From: Mesobacterium pallidum
GTDB taxonomy: Bacteria > Pseudomonadota > Alphaproteobacteria > Rhodobacterales > Rhodobacteraceae
NCBI RefSeq assembly: GCF_019966535.1
Contig: NZ_JAIMID010000011.1
Span: 62,001 to 126,000, forward strand
Direction of reading: 5' to 3'
Length of the DNA: 64,000 bases
Below the pieces are notes generated by a model. The model was not told the DNA's origin. It worked only from the letters and a program-made list of their open reading frames with translations, and made no database searches. The position numbers were made by a program, and so were the translations under genes. Below, piece after piece: positions 33,692-44,425 of the stretch (the first letter of the stretch is position 1; each line of letters starts with the position of its first letter).

Positions 33692-35386
33692 TTAATTGAT
33701 CAGCTTGAGCCGCTTGATCTGGTTGGCGATCTGGTTGAACGCCGTTCTGATCTGCGTGCCTTCCACGTCAAAGAAATGGTTCGGCGAAGAGGCACATTTC
33801 TGCATCTCAGAGGTGCCGTGTTCGTCGGTCTCGAAGGCGATGGACCAGATGATGATGCCCTCGTCCTTGGCTGCGGTGCAGATGTTCTGCAGCAGGGTGT
33901 CGCCCAGCGTGGCCGTGTACTTCTGCTTGTAGTAATCCGAGAAGGAGTAGCCGTAGGTCGTGGCCGCGCTGGCATTGCCGATGATGTCGCAGAGGTCGAC
34001 GTTGCCGATGCCGCTGCCCTGGTTGCCGTCGAGGCCGAGGCCCACGCCGATCCCGTTGTTGCTGCAGACACCAACGCCGTTCAGCAGGCCGTTCGACACG
34101 TTCACCAGGTCTTCGGCCGCGGATCCGGCGCCAAGCAGGCCGCCGATCCCGACAACCGTCTTCTCGGTCGAGCCGTTCCACTCCGAGGTGTTCTTGATCG
34201 TGGTCTGGCCGCTCTTGAAGTTGGCCCAGTAGCCCAGGCTGTACTTGGCCCAGAGCGCGCGCTGGTCATAGGTCGCGTAGTTCGCCGGCTTGATCCGGTT
34301 GGAAAAGTCGTTCTTGCCATCCGTCATCAGGACCACGGTCTTGTAGGTCGTGCTTTCCTCGCCCTCGGCCGGGAAGGCGACCGGACGGTCGACAAAGGCC
34401 CCGTCGACCACGTTTGCGGCAACCAGCGCCTGGGTCACGCCGCGGAAGCTGGGGTCGAGCATGGCGGCGCCCCATTTCATCCCGAGGAAGATCGCGGTGC
34501 CCGAGCGCGGCTGGAGCGCTTCGATCTGGTCGATCAGAGCTTGCTGGTCCTGGCTCAGCGGGGTGATCGCCTCGTAGCTCTGCTGCGGGCAGACCGGGGC
34601 GTCCATCGCGTTGGTGGACCCGTTGAAGTTCCACTGGAAATGCGGGACCTGGTCGTAGGTCAGCGTGCGGTCAAGCGCGATGTCGCCGAATTCGCTGTCG
34701 GGGAATTCCACGCACCAGGAATAGGGGTGCAGCAGGTTCACGTTCAGCTGGTTCATCAGGTTCGGGCCGGCGGCCACGTGCTCGGAATAGGGCACCAGCG
34801 ACAGCGACACCCGGTTGCGGGTGTTCTCGTTGACCATGGTGCGGACAAACTCGCTTGCCGCGTCCTGCAGGTTCTCGAGCTTCTGGTTGTCTTTCATCGA
34901 CCCGGAGATGTCGAGGACGAGCGAAATTTCCACGTCGTTGCGGGTTTCCGTCGCGGTCCCCTTCGCGGGGGCCTTCAACTGGTCGACGCCGACCAGCTTG
35001 AGGAACAGCGAATCGCGCGGGGCCGAGGCTTCGGCAAAGACGGTCTTGGTGTTGCCGTCATCGCTTTCGAAGGGCGTCACGCGGTCGAGATATTCCAGCA
35101 TGCCGGACTTGGCGAAATAGTCGCGGACGATGGTTTCCTCGTCCTGTCCCTGGCTGAGGCTGGCCGCGGCCAGAACGGCCCGGTCAAGCGTCGCCTGCAA
35201 TTTCATCCGACGAAGCTCGGCCGCCATCATGTCGATGCCGAGACCTCCGAGAATCAGGATGGTCATGAACATGAAGACCGAAAAGATCGACATGGAGCCG
35301 ATCTCGTCGTCGCGAAAGCGCCGGCCCATCTGGCGCCTTCTTGTCGCCCGCAAAAACCGGGCGGGGGCACTGGTATTCAACAGCAT
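33692..35386 (-). CDS. TadG-type protein with VWA domain (left set, copy 1)
   Basis: About 564 residues. N-terminal Tad anchor (IGSMSIFSVFMFMTILILGG), a linker rich in charged residues, then a von Willebrand A domain with MIDAS motif DISGSM (Asp about 159), and LVPYSEHVAAGP, GTAIFLGMKWGAAMLDP and a C-terminal CASSPNHFFDVEG. The middle carries glycine-rich sequence and extra Cys residues not in copy 2. Probably exported and membrane-anchored, with a metal-dependent ligand-binding site. ATG 35386 follows GGAG. Confidence 0.88.
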   Translation of the reverse strand: MLLNTSAPARFLRATRRRQMGRRFRDDEIGSMSIFSVFMFMTILILGGLGIDMMAAELRRMKLQATLDRAVLAAASLSQGQDEETIVRDYFAKSGMLEYLDRVTPFESDDGNTKTVFAEASAPRDSLFLKLVGVDQLKAPAKGTATETRNDVEISLVLDISGSMKDNQKLENLQDAASEFVRTMVNENTRNRVSLSLVPYSEHVAAGPNLMNQLNVNLLHPYSWCVEFPDSEFGDIALDRTLTYDQVPHFQWNFNGSTNAMDAPVCPQQSYEAITPLSQDQQALIDQIEALQPRSGTAIFLGMKWGAAMLDPSFRGVTQALVAANVVDGAFVDRPVAFPAEGEESTTYKTVVLMTDGKNDFSNRIKPANYATYDQRALWAKYSLGYWANFKSGQTTIKNTSEWNGSTEKTVVGIGGLLGAGSAAEDLVNVSNGLLNGVGVCSNNGIGVGLGLDGNQGSGIGNVDLCDIIGNASAATTYGYSFSDYYKQKYTATLGDTLLQNICTAAKDEGIIIWSIAFETDEHGTSEMQKCASSPNHFFDVEGTQIRTAFNQIANQIKRLKLIN

Positions 35387-35733
35387 TCTACGCACTCCGT
35401 TTACCGGACCGATGCGAGGCCCTGTGGGGATCAAGGTCGCCGGTCCGGATAGGAACAATTTATTTCAGTTGAATTGTGACCCGATTGGGGCATCCGGGTG
35501 TCTGTTTCGAAGCCCTGTCGCCGGGTCTTGCCCAATGTCGGGCAGCCATGTCGACTGTTGCCGGATGCAGAACGCGTTAACGCACTTTCGCCAGGGAGCA
35601 GGTCGGGTTTAGCGCGACTTGGATCGGCATTCACCTCGAATTCCGTCTATTCCGTTAACCTGACGCGGGTGATTCCTTACGTGAACGTCAGGAAGACCGG
35701 GGGCGGCGATCCGGCCCCCCCCCGGGCGGGCCG
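35387..35733 (-). other. intergenic region between the two left-set VWA genes
   Basis: No coding frame seen. It has an AT-rich inverted repeat, ACAATT (35455-35460) and AATTGT (35472-35477), with an 11-base spacer upstream of copy 1. A GC-rich hairpin-like region includes a run of nine C just beyond the copy 2 stop. The gap is long enough for copy 1 to have its own promoter. Confidence 0.45.
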
Positions 35734-37272
35734 TCACTGGGTCAGGCGCAGCTGGTTGATGTTGCGCGCGATGGCGGCAAAGGCATCGGTGATCTCGTCG
35801 CCCGAGACCGAAAAGTAGTGGTCCGGAGACGAGGCGCAGCCCGACATCACGGTGTCGCTGTGTTGCGGCACCTCGAAGCCGATGGCCCAGATGACGATCC
35901 CGTCGGCCTTGGCGGCGGTGCAGATGTTGCGCAGCAGCGTGTCGCCCTGGGCAGGGGTGTATTTCTGGGTCCGGTAGCTGCCCGCGCCATTGCCGAAAAA
36001 GCTGGGCGCGGCCAGGCCGTCATAAATCGTGTCCATCGCCACCGCGGCGGCGGCACCGTGACCGGCGTCGACCGCCAGGCTCTCGGTCACGCCGTCCCAG
36101 TCATTGACGCCAAGGATGGTGGAATTGTCATGCCCGCGCTCGTTGTAGAACCAGTGCCAGAGGTTCAGCTCGGCCCAGAGCGCGCGCTGCTGGTAGGTGG
36201 CGTAGTTCTTGGGCTGGATGCGGTTGGAATAGTCGTTCATCCCGTCGGTCATCAGCACCACCATCTTGTCGGTTGTCTGGTCCTCGCCCTCGGCCGGGTA
36301 GGCGACCGGACGGCCGGCAAAGACGCCGTCGACCACGTTGTCGGCCGCAAGGCTTGCCGTGATCGGGCGGAAGGCGGGGTCGAGCAGCGCGGCGCCCCAT
36401 TTCATGCCAAGGAAGATCGAGGTGCCCGCCTGCGGCTGGAACGACCGGATCTGCGTGGTCAGCGCCACCGGGTCCTGGCTGAAGGGGGTGATCCGCTCGT
36501 AGGCCTGCATCGGGCAGACCGGGATGCGCACGTCGGCATAGGTGCCGTAGTAGTTCCACTGGTAGTGCTGCGCCTGCTCGTATCGGACCGAAAGGTCCAG
36601 CGCGGTCTCGTCAAAGGCGCTGTCCGGCATCTCGACGCAATGCGAATAATCATGCAGCCGCGTGGTGTCGAGCTGGTCCATGATCAGCGGCCCGGCGTTC
36701 ACGTGTTCCGAATAAGGCACGAGCGAGATCGACACCCGATCGCGGTTGTTCGGCGTCAGCATCTCGGCGACGAACAGCGCGGCCGCGTCCTGCAGGTTGG
36801 TCATCTTGTCCTCGGACATCGAGCCCGAGATGTCGAGCACCAGCGAGATCTCGACATCGTTGACCCGTTCAGAGGCGACCGAGGCGACCCGCGCCTCGAA
36901 GCTGTCACGCCCCAGCACCTGCAGGAACAGCGACCGCACATCGGCCTCGGCCGTGGCCGACACCCGGCGCGAGGTGGTGCCCGAGGCGACCTGCACATCG
37001 GTGATCTCGCCCTCGACGCCGGCCTTGGCGAAATAGTCGCGCACCACCGTCTCGGGGTCGAGCGTCTGGTCGAGGTTGGCGGCGGCCAGCAGGGCGCGGT
37101 CCAGCGTCGCCTGCAGCTTCATCCGCTTGAGTTCGGTTCGCATCATGTCGATGCCGATCCCGCCCATGATCAGGATGATCATGAACATGAATACGGCAAA
37201 AATGGACATACTTCCGGACTGGTCGCGCAGAAAGGCGCGCGGCAGGCGGGGATTGGGGCACTTGTGACACAT
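35734..37272 (-). CDS. TadG-type protein with VWA domain (left set, copy 2)
   Basis: A 512-residue paralogue of copies 1 and 3. Tad anchor SGSMSIFAVFMFMIILIMGG (about 19-38), RMKLQATLDRALLAAANLDQ helix, VWA MIDAS DISGSM (Asp 147), PYSEHVNAGP, GTSIFLGMKWGAALLDP, VVLMTDGMNDYSN and CASSPDHYFSVSG. First gene of the left set; GGAGAG precedes ATG 37272. The N-terminus has two Cys residues (MCHKC), but these lie before the anchor and are not a lipobox. Confidence 0.88.
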   Translation of the reverse strand: MCHKCPNPRLPRAFLRDQSGSMSIFAVFMFMIILIMGGIGIDMMRTELKRMKLQATLDRALLAAANLDQTLDPETVVRDYFAKAGVEGEITDVQVASGTTSRRVSATAEADVRSLFLQVLGRDSFEARVASVASERVNDVEISLVLDISGSMSEDKMTNLQDAAALFVAEMLTPNNRDRVSISLVPYSEHVNAGPLIMDQLDTTRLHDYSHCVEMPDSAFDETALDLSVRYEQAQHYQWNYYGTYADVRIPVCPMQAYERITPFSQDPVALTTQIRSFQPQAGTSIFLGMKWGAALLDPAFRPITASLAADNVVDGVFAGRPVAYPAEGEDQTTDKMVVLMTDGMNDYSNRIQPKNYATYQQRALWAELNLWHWFYNERGHDNSTILGVNDWDGVTESLAVDAGHGAAAAVAMDTIYDGLAAPSFFGNGAGSYRTQKYTPAQGDTLLRNICTAAKADGIVIWAIGFEVPQHSDTVMSGCASSPDHYFSVSGDEITDAFAAIARNINQLRLTQ

Positions 37273-37621
37273 TCTGGCAGCTCTCCGGCGAAGCGGGCAG
37301 CGGGGACAGGCAGAAATCCCCTATTTTCGACGAATTTTCATGGTCCAGATGTTGCCTCAAGTGTGGCGGAATTGTGGCGCTGACCGGGCGGATTGCGTTC
37401 ACTGTTGCGCCGGGCCGGGGCAATCGCGCAAGATGTAGTTGATTGTCTGGCATCCTGCGACGGCCCGAGGGCCATCACGCACCGCGGCGACGCGCCGGCC
37501 CCACGGATTTGCCGTCTTTCGGCCCCAAGAGGGGCGAGATTCGGATCGCGGGTTAACCGGTTTCTCACCTGTTTGCGGTTCGACTGCACTGCCAGCCGCC
37601 GATCAGGAGGAGAGAGAGGCG
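37273..37621 (+). other. divergent intergenic region between VWA copy 2 and glutamate dehydrogenase
   Basis: About 350 bases that must hold both promoters. On the minus strand TTGAGG lies 17 bases before an AT-rich hexamer (AAATTC), a weak promoter candidate for copy 2. On the plus strand only a strong AGGAGGAGAG ribosome site for the dehydrogenase is clear. One GTTAACC half site near 37552; no full CtrA box. Confidence 0.4.
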
Positions 37622-39088
<1,467 letters not shown>

Positions 39089-39685
39089 CGCGGCGGTGAG
39101 TCGGGGGCGGAGACGCCTCCGACAATCGGCGCGGACGGGCGGCATTTGTCTCGTATTGGAGGGGCAAGCCGGGATTCCGCACGAAAAATGACACGAAGAC
39201 GCCCGAAAGAAATCGGCAAATGTCCGGTGACACGACGTCGGCCCATCCCCGCAACGGGGCAGGGCGGACGGCAGCACCGGAGAACGCGCAATGCACCGCC
39301 AAGACCCACCGTCAGACCCCCTTGCCCCCCGCGGATTGCCGCGGGATCGGGGCGGCGTGCGCGGCCGGCCGCAGGCCGGCGGTGGTGGGAGCGCCCGGGA
39401 ACTTCCCAATGAAACATGGCACAACGCGGCCAAGCCCCCGGGGCCGAGGGCCGCTCTTCCTTTCCGGGCACCGCGCCCGCGTCCAGCCGGCAATCCGGGG
39501 GCACGGCGGCAGCGCGAGGCGGTGCAGAAGATGGCCGAAACAAGGCAAAGATCCGGCACTTAACCAAGAAATGGCCGTCAACCGTCCACAAATCCTTCTC
39601 ATTGCAGGGTTTAAAGGAAGATTAACGTATTCGAATCTTCCGATTGGTTAACACGCATCGGTGAGCTCGCGACGAGGACAGAACC
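39089..39685 (+). other. long noncoding region upstream of the right Tad-like set
   Basis: About 600 bases with no convincing coding frame. It holds several strong hairpins: GTCGGGGGCG / CGCCTCCGAC (39100-39123), just after the dehydrogenase stop and possibly its terminator; CCCGCGG / CCGCGGG with loop ATTG (39328-39345); and GCCGGCC / GGCCGGC with loop GCA just downstream. The last 120 bases are AT-richer and carry the CtrA box and a GANTC site. A structured small RNA is possible but unproven. Confidence 0.5.
39611..39637 (+). promoter_or_regulatory. CtrA box with adjacent GANTC methylation site
   Basis: TTAA (39611-39614), seven bases, TTAAC (39622-39626) is a perfect match to the alphaproteobacterial CtrA consensus TTAA-N7-TTAAC. 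GAATC at 39633-39637 is a CcrM site. Both are 50-75 bases upstream of the ATG of VWA copy 3. This suggests cell-cycle-linked or CtrA-dependent expression of the right set. Confidence 0.7.
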
Positions 39686-41602
39686 ATGAATGCCAAGACC
39701 CCCAGGACAGCCTCCTTCGTCGCGGAAGAAGACGGCAACGTGACGATCTTCTCGATCTTCATGATGGTCCTCTTGCTGCTCTTCACCGGTGCCGCCGTGG
39801 ACATCATGCGGTTCGAGACGATCCGGACCTCGATGCAGTCGACCATGGACCGCGCGGTGCTGGCCGCCGCCGACCTCGATCAGGAGCAGGAACCCAAGGA
39901 CGTGGTGCTCGACTACCTGACCAAGGCCGGCATCCCCTCGGCCCGCGCGACCGTCTGGGTCGACGGCGAGGTGAACTGGCGTTCGGTCAAGTCGACCGCG
40001 CATACCAATGTCGACACCATCTTCATGCAGATGTCCGGCTATGACAGCCTTTACGCCCCGGCCCGCGCGAAGGCGGTCGAGCGGATCTCGAACGTCGAGA
40101 TCTCGCTCGTTCTCGACATCTCGGGCTCGATGCGCTGGAACAGCCGGATGGACAACCTCAAGCCGGCCGCCAAGGCGTTCATCGACAAGGTGATGACCAG
40201 CGAGTCGGACGGCGTGACCACGCTGAACCTGGTGCCCTATGCCGGCTCGGTGAACCCGGGCGACGCGATCTTTGACTACCTGCGCGGCGAACGGCCCAAG
40301 CTGAACGAGAACAACGGCTGGGGCAATGGCGACCAGGACGCGCCCGGCAACTCGCTGTGCAACAACAACGCCGAGAACGCCGACGAAGGCGCGGCCGACC
40401 CGTCCTGCCAGGACGGCACCAACACAAATGTCGCGAACACCGAAGGCTTCTTCCCGGCCTGGGACGGCGCCATCGACAACGTGGTGTTCTACTTCGACGA
40501 AAACGGCGACGGCATCGCTGATGGCCGCACCGACTATTCCTATAAGCTGGTCGACCTGCCCAACGCTTTCACCACCGACCTCGACCAGTTCTACAAGGGC
40601 GCCGTGGCGCAGATCATCGCCGAGAACGACGAGCTGGTGCACAGCGACCAGTTCCTGGGCGCCTCGATCAAGGGCGACAAGGGCAAGCGCAAGTATTACC
40701 AGGTCAAGGGCGACCAGAACGGCGAGACCGAAGATTACGGCCCGACCAAGAACAACGCCACCGTGACCGGCAAGACCTATTCCTACAGCGAGATCGACTA
40801 CGACACCTACCTTGCGCTTTACGTCCCGCCGGTCGGCGAGACGATCACCGAGGGCGAAGAAGGCGTCAAGAAGAACAACCAGAACGTCAACATGCCGTCG
40901 TCCTGCGTCGAGATCTACAACGCCGAGTTCGACACCGCCGAGATGCCCAAGTCGGATGATTACATCCCGCATTTCAACTTCTGGCCCATCGACTGGCCGA
41001 CCATGGACTGGGGCTGGTGCCCCGAGGACGACACGGCGATCCAGTACTATTCCGACGACGCGGAGTCGCTGAAGACCTTCATCGACAACCTGCGCATGCA
41101 TGACGGCACCGGCATCCACATCGGCATGAAATACGGCCTGGCGCTGCTGAGCCCGGACATCCGCAACCACGTGTCCTTCCTGATCACGCAGAACCTCGTG
41201 AACGCCGACTTCCAGGGCCGGCCGAAGGATTGGGACGATCGCGAGACCGAAAAGTACATCGTTGTGATGACCGACGGCGAGACGACCGAACAATGGCGGC
41301 CGCTCAAGCCCAAGGCGCCCGAGAACGGTTATGTCGACCTGCAGACCCAGGGCTCGAGCACCTACGAGCAATGGCGCACCAAGTCGACCAACGTCGACCT
41401 GCTGCTTCGGCAATGCGACCTGGCCAAGCTCAAGGGTGTGACCGTCTTCGCCATCGCCTTCGAGGCCAATGCCACCGGCCAGGAACAGATGAAGTCCTGC
41501 GCCTCGTCGCCCAGCCATTACTTCAACGTCACCGGCGCCGAAATCGCGGATACGTTCGACATCGTCGCCCGGCAGATCAACAACCTGAGGCTGGTCCAAT
41601 GA
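39686..41602 (+). CDS. TadG-type protein with VWA domain (right set, copy 3, enlarged)
   Basis: A 638-residue paralogue of the two left-set VWA proteins. Tad anchor DGNVTIFSIFMMVLLLLFTG, VWA MIDAS DISGSM (Asp about 144), GTGIHIGMKYGLALLSPDI, YIVVMTDGETTEQWRP and CASSPSHYFNVTG. An insert of about 200 residues (roughly 195-400) interrupts the VWA domain. It contains DENGDGIAD (271-279), an EF-hand/dockerin-like calcium loop, and Asn/Cys-rich sequence. RBS GACGAGG before ATG 39686. The downstream gene overlaps by four bases. Confidence 0.88.
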   Translation: MNAKTPRTASFVAEEDGNVTIFSIFMMVLLLLFTGAAVDIMRFETIRTSMQSTMDRAVLAAADLDQEQEPKDVVLDYLTKAGIPSARATVWVDGEVNWRSVKSTAHTNVDTIFMQMSGYDSLYAPARAKAVERISNVEISLVLDISGSMRWNSRMDNLKPAAKAFIDKVMTSESDGVTTLNLVPYAGSVNPGDAIFDYLRGERPKLNENNGWGNGDQDAPGNSLCNNNAENADEGAADPSCQDGTNTNVANTEGFFPAWDGAIDNVVFYFDENGDGIADGRTDYSYKLVDLPNAFTTDLDQFYKGAVAQIIAENDELVHSDQFLGASIKGDKGKRKYYQVKGDQNGETEDYGPTKNNATVTGKTYSYSEIDYDTYLALYVPPVGETITEGEEGVKKNNQNVNMPSSCVEIYNAEFDTAEMPKSDDYIPHFNFWPIDWPTMDWGWCPEDDTAIQYYSDDAESLKTFIDNLRMHDGTGIHIGMKYGLALLSPDIRNHVSFLITQNLVNADFQGRPKDWDDRETEKYIVVMTDGETTEQWRPLKPKAPENGYVDLQTQGSSTYEQWRTKSTNVDLLLRQCDLAKLKGVTVFAIAFEANATGQEQMKSCASSPSHYFNVTGAEIADTFDIVARQINNLRLVQ

Positions 41603-42132
41603 CGCGCTGGATGTTCGGCATGCGCCGCTTCGGCAAGGATGAGCGCGGCTCCTTCTCGGTCGAATTCGCCTTCTACTTCGTGGCGCTCTTCATGTTGCTG
41701 GCCACCGGGGTCGAGATGGCCCACATGAGCCTGCGGCGCGCCATGCTGGAACGGGCGGTGGACCTGTCGGTCCGCGACATCCGCCTGGCCACCGGCATGC
41801 CGCCGACCTACGAGGAAGTGCGGGCCGAGATCTGCGCGGCCGCCTCGATCGTCGGGAACTGTTCCCAGAACCTGATGCTCGAGATGGTGCAGGTCGACCC
41901 GCGCGACTTCCAGCGCCTGCCGGCCGACGCCCAGTGCCGCAACGCCCAGGAAGCGCCCAAGCCCGTGCGCAAGTTCGACCCGGGCCAGGACAACGACCTG
42001 ATGCTGATCCGCGCCTGCCTCAAGTTCAACCCGGTGTTCCCGACCTCGGGCCTGGCCGCGCGTCTTCCGCAGGATGCCGATGGCTATGCCAGCCTGATCG
42101 TCACCGCATCCTTCGTCCAGGAACCGAGGTAA
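41599..42132 (+). CDS. TadE-like membrane-anchored protein (type a, right set)
   Basis: A 177-residue protein. Anchor ERGSFSVEFAFYFVALFMLL, periplasmic part with ICAAASIVGNCSQNLMLEM and RACLKFNPVFPTSGLA, ending FVQEPR. Paralogue of 32864-33445. Start overlaps the VWA stop (ATGA). Confidence 0.87.
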   Translation: MTRWMFGMRRFGKDERGSFSVEFAFYFVALFMLLATGVEMAHMSLRRAMLERAVDLSVRDIRLATGMPPTYEEVRAEICAAASIVGNCSQNLMLEMVQVDPRDFQRLPADAQCRNAQEAPKPVRKFDPGQDNDLMLIRACLKFNPVFPTSGLAARLPQDADGYASLIVTASFVQEPR

Positions 42133-42136
42133 GACC

Positions 42137-42754
42137 ATGCTGACCCAGTTGATATCCCGCATCCGGGGGTTCCGCGGCCGCGAAGAGGGCAGCATGACCC
42201 TCGAGGCGCTGATCTTCATCCCGCTGCTGATCTCGACCCTGGCCGCGACCTTTGCCTTCCAGCAGATGTTCCACTACCGGACGCTGAACACCAAGGCCGC
42301 CTACACGATCACCGACGCCCTGTCGCGCGAGACCGAGGCGATCGATGCCGAGTATATCGACGGCATGCTCGAGCTGATGTCCTACCTGACGCACTCGGCC
42401 GGGCCCTATTCGCTGCGGGTCTCGGTGGTGCGCTACGAGGCGGCCAGCACCATGACCGACGAAGAAGGCAACGAGGTGATCGTTCCCGCATCCCTGTCCG
42501 TCGACTGGTCCAAGGTCCGCGGCGATTACGCCGAGCTGAACGACTCGACCGTCAGCTCGATCGCGGGCCGCCTGCCCAACATGCTCGACAACGAACGGAT
42601 CATCGTGGTCGAGACCGGGACCGACTATGTCCCGCCGTTCCCGTTGCAGGATCTCGACCTGAACCGGCACTTCCAGAACCTCGTCTTCACCCGCCCGCGC
42701 TTTGCGCCGCAGCTGGTCTACGAAGAACCCGAGGACGGCGGCTCCACCTCCTGA
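42137..42754 (+). CDS. TadE-like membrane-anchored protein (type b, right set)
   Basis: A 205-residue protein. Anchor EGSMTLEALIFIPLLISTLA, then AAYTITDALSRETEAIDAEY and FTRPRFAPQLVYEEPED. Paralogue of 32298-32864. GAGG precedes ATG 42137, four bases after the previous stop. Last gene of the right set, closed by a strong terminator. Confidence 0.87.
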   Translation: MLTQLISRIRGFRGREEGSMTLEALIFIPLLISTLAATFAFQQMFHYRTLNTKAAYTITDALSRETEAIDAEYIDGMLELMSYLTHSAGPYSLRVSVVRYEAASTMTDEEGNEVIVPASLSVDWSKVRGDYAELNDSTVSSIAGRLPNMLDNERIIVVETGTDYVPPFPLQDLDLNRHFQNLVFTRPRFAPQLVYEEPEDGGSTS

Positions 42755-42775
42755 GCGCAGGCGATTTTCCTGCCG

Positions 42776-42825
42776 CGCCATCCACGTGCGAGGCCATCGG
42801 CGGCCTCGCACGTGGATGGCGTTTT
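42776..42825 (+). terminator. strong intrinsic terminator after the right Tad-like set
   Basis: Perfect 20-bp stem (42776-42795 with 42802-42821), loop ATCGGC, followed by TTTT. It separates the Tad-like set from soxB. This is the clearest terminator in the window. Confidence 0.93.
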
Positions 42826-42884
42826 GCGTGTTGAACCTGCCGCGTGCTTTGTCCAACCTGATCCCGAACCATCGGGGACCCGTC

Positions 42885-44138
42885 ATGCGATTTTCTGCGC
42901 TGGAAGTGCTGCGCCAGGGGCTGACCGGCAACAGGGGCTGGCAGCCCCATTGGCGCGACGCCCAGCCGAAGCCCGAGTATGACGCCATCATCATCGGCGG
43001 TGGCGGCCACGGGCTGTCGACCGCCTATTACCTGGCGCGGAACCACGGGCTGACCAACGTGGCCGTGCTGGAAAAGGGCTACCTTGGCGGCGGCAACGTC
43101 GGCCGCAACACCACCATCGTGCGGGCCAACTACTTCCTGCCTGGCAATGCCGAGTTCTACTCGCATTCGCTCAAGCTCTGGGAGGGGCTGGGCGCAGAGC
43201 TGAACTACAACGTGATGCATTCGCAGCGCGGGCTGATCAACCTGTTCCATTCCGACGGCCAGCGCGATGCCTTTGCCCGGCGCGGCAACGCGATGATCAA
43301 CCAGGGCGACGACGCGGTGCTGCTGGACCGCGAGGGGGTGCGCAAATACCTGCCCTATCTCGATTTCGACAACGGGCGTTTCCCGATCCACGGCGGGCTG
43401 CTGCATCCGCGCGGCGGCACGGCGCGGCATGACGCGGTGGCCTGGGGCTATGCGCGTGGCGCCTCGGACCGCGGGGTGGACCTGGTTCAGAACTGCGAAG
43501 TCACCGGCATCGACATCGAGGGCGGCCGCGTGCTCGGCGTTCAGACCACGCGCGGGGCGATCAAGGCGCGCAAGGTCGGGATCGTGACGGCCGGCCGCTC
43601 GGGCCAGGTGGCGGCCATGGCCGGGATGCGCCTGCCGGTGGAAAGCCACATCCTCCAGGCCTTCGTCACCGAGGGGCTGAAGCCGGTCATCGACCACGTC
43701 GTGAGCTTCGGCATGGGGCATTTCTACATCAGCCAGTCCGACAAGGGCGGGCTGGTCTTTGGCGGCGATCTCGACTTCTACCCGTCCTACGCGCAGCGCG
43801 GCAACCTGCCCATGGCCGAACACGTGATGGAGGCAGGCATGACCCTCATGCCGATGATCGGCAAGGCCCGCGTGCTGCGGTCCTGGGGCGGGATCATGGA
43901 CATGACGCCCGACGGCTCGCCGATCATCGACAAGACGGGGGTCGACGGCCTCTACCTCGATTGCGGCTGGTGCTACGGCGGGTTCAAGGCCGTGCCCGCC
44001 TCGGGCTGGTGCATGGCGCATCTGATGGCGACGGACACGCCGCACGAGGTGGCGCGCGGCTTCCGGCTGGACCGGTTCCGCGACGGGCAAGGCCTGATGG
44101 ACGAGGAGGGGACCGGTGCCCAGCACAACCTTCACTGA
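42885..44138 (+). CDS. soxB: sarcosine oxidase beta subunit
   Basis: A 417-residue FAD subunit of heterotetrameric sarcosine oxidase, which oxidatively demethylates sarcosine to glycine and passes the one-carbon unit to tetrahydrofolate. Rossmann loop DAIIIGGGGHGLSTAYYLA; HPRGGTARHDAVAW carries a His (about 182) placed like the covalent FMN attachment site; C-terminal CGWCYGGFKAVPASGW. The start is ATG 42885 after GGGGA. First gene of soxBDAG. Confidence 0.95.
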   Translation: MRFSALEVLRQGLTGNRGWQPHWRDAQPKPEYDAIIIGGGGHGLSTAYYLARNHGLTNVAVLEKGYLGGGNVGRNTTIVRANYFLPGNAEFYSHSLKLWEGLGAELNYNVMHSQRGLINLFHSDGQRDAFARRGNAMINQGDDAVLLDREGVRKYLPYLDFDNGRFPIHGGLLHPRGGTARHDAVAWGYARGASDRGVDLVQNCEVTGIDIEGGRVLGVQTTRGAIKARKVGIVTAGRSGQVAAMAGMRLPVESHILQAFVTEGLKPVIDHVVSFGMGHFYISQSDKGGLVFGGDLDFYPSYAQRGNLPMAEHVMEAGMTLMPMIGKARVLRSWGGIMDMTPDGSPIIDKTGVDGLYLDCGWCYGGFKAVPASGWCMAHLMATDTPHEVARGFRLDRFRDGQGLMDEEGTGAQHNLH

Positions 44139-44164
44139 CCCCCACCAGCGGCAAGGAGCCTGAG

Positions 44165-44425
44165 ATGCGTTTTCCATGCCCCCTGTGCGGCGATCGAGAC
44201 CTGCAGGAATTCACCTTTGGTGGCGCGGCGGTCATGGCGGAACGGCCCGCGCCCGATGCGGGGGTGGTGGCGTGGGACGCCTACCTGCACCTGCGCGACA
44301 ACCCGGCCGGGCGCAGCGAAGAGCTGTGGCAGCACGACAAGGGCTGCGGCGCCTGGATGGTCGTCACCCGCGACACGGTCACCCACGCCGTCCACGGCGC
44401 CCGGCTGACGAAGGGCGCGACATGA
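44165..44425 (+). CDS. soxD: sarcosine oxidase delta subunit
   Basis: An 86-residue zinc-binding subunit: MRFPCPLCGDRDLQEFTFGG at the N-terminus supplies two Cys ligands, and HDKGCGAWM is the conserved C-terminal part. AAGGAG before ATG 44165. Its stop overlaps the soxA ATG (ATGA). Confidence 0.93.
   Translation: MRFPCPLCGDRDLQEFTFGGAAVMAERPAPDAGVVAWDAYLHLRDNPAGRSEELWQHDKGCGAWMVVTRDTVTHAVHGARLTKGAT

Noticed and set aside
35700..35733. Run of nine C next to the VWA copy 2 stop as a phase-variation tract
   Set aside because: It lies outside the coding frame, beyond the stop codon, so slippage would not switch the protein. No promoter spacing effect is evident.
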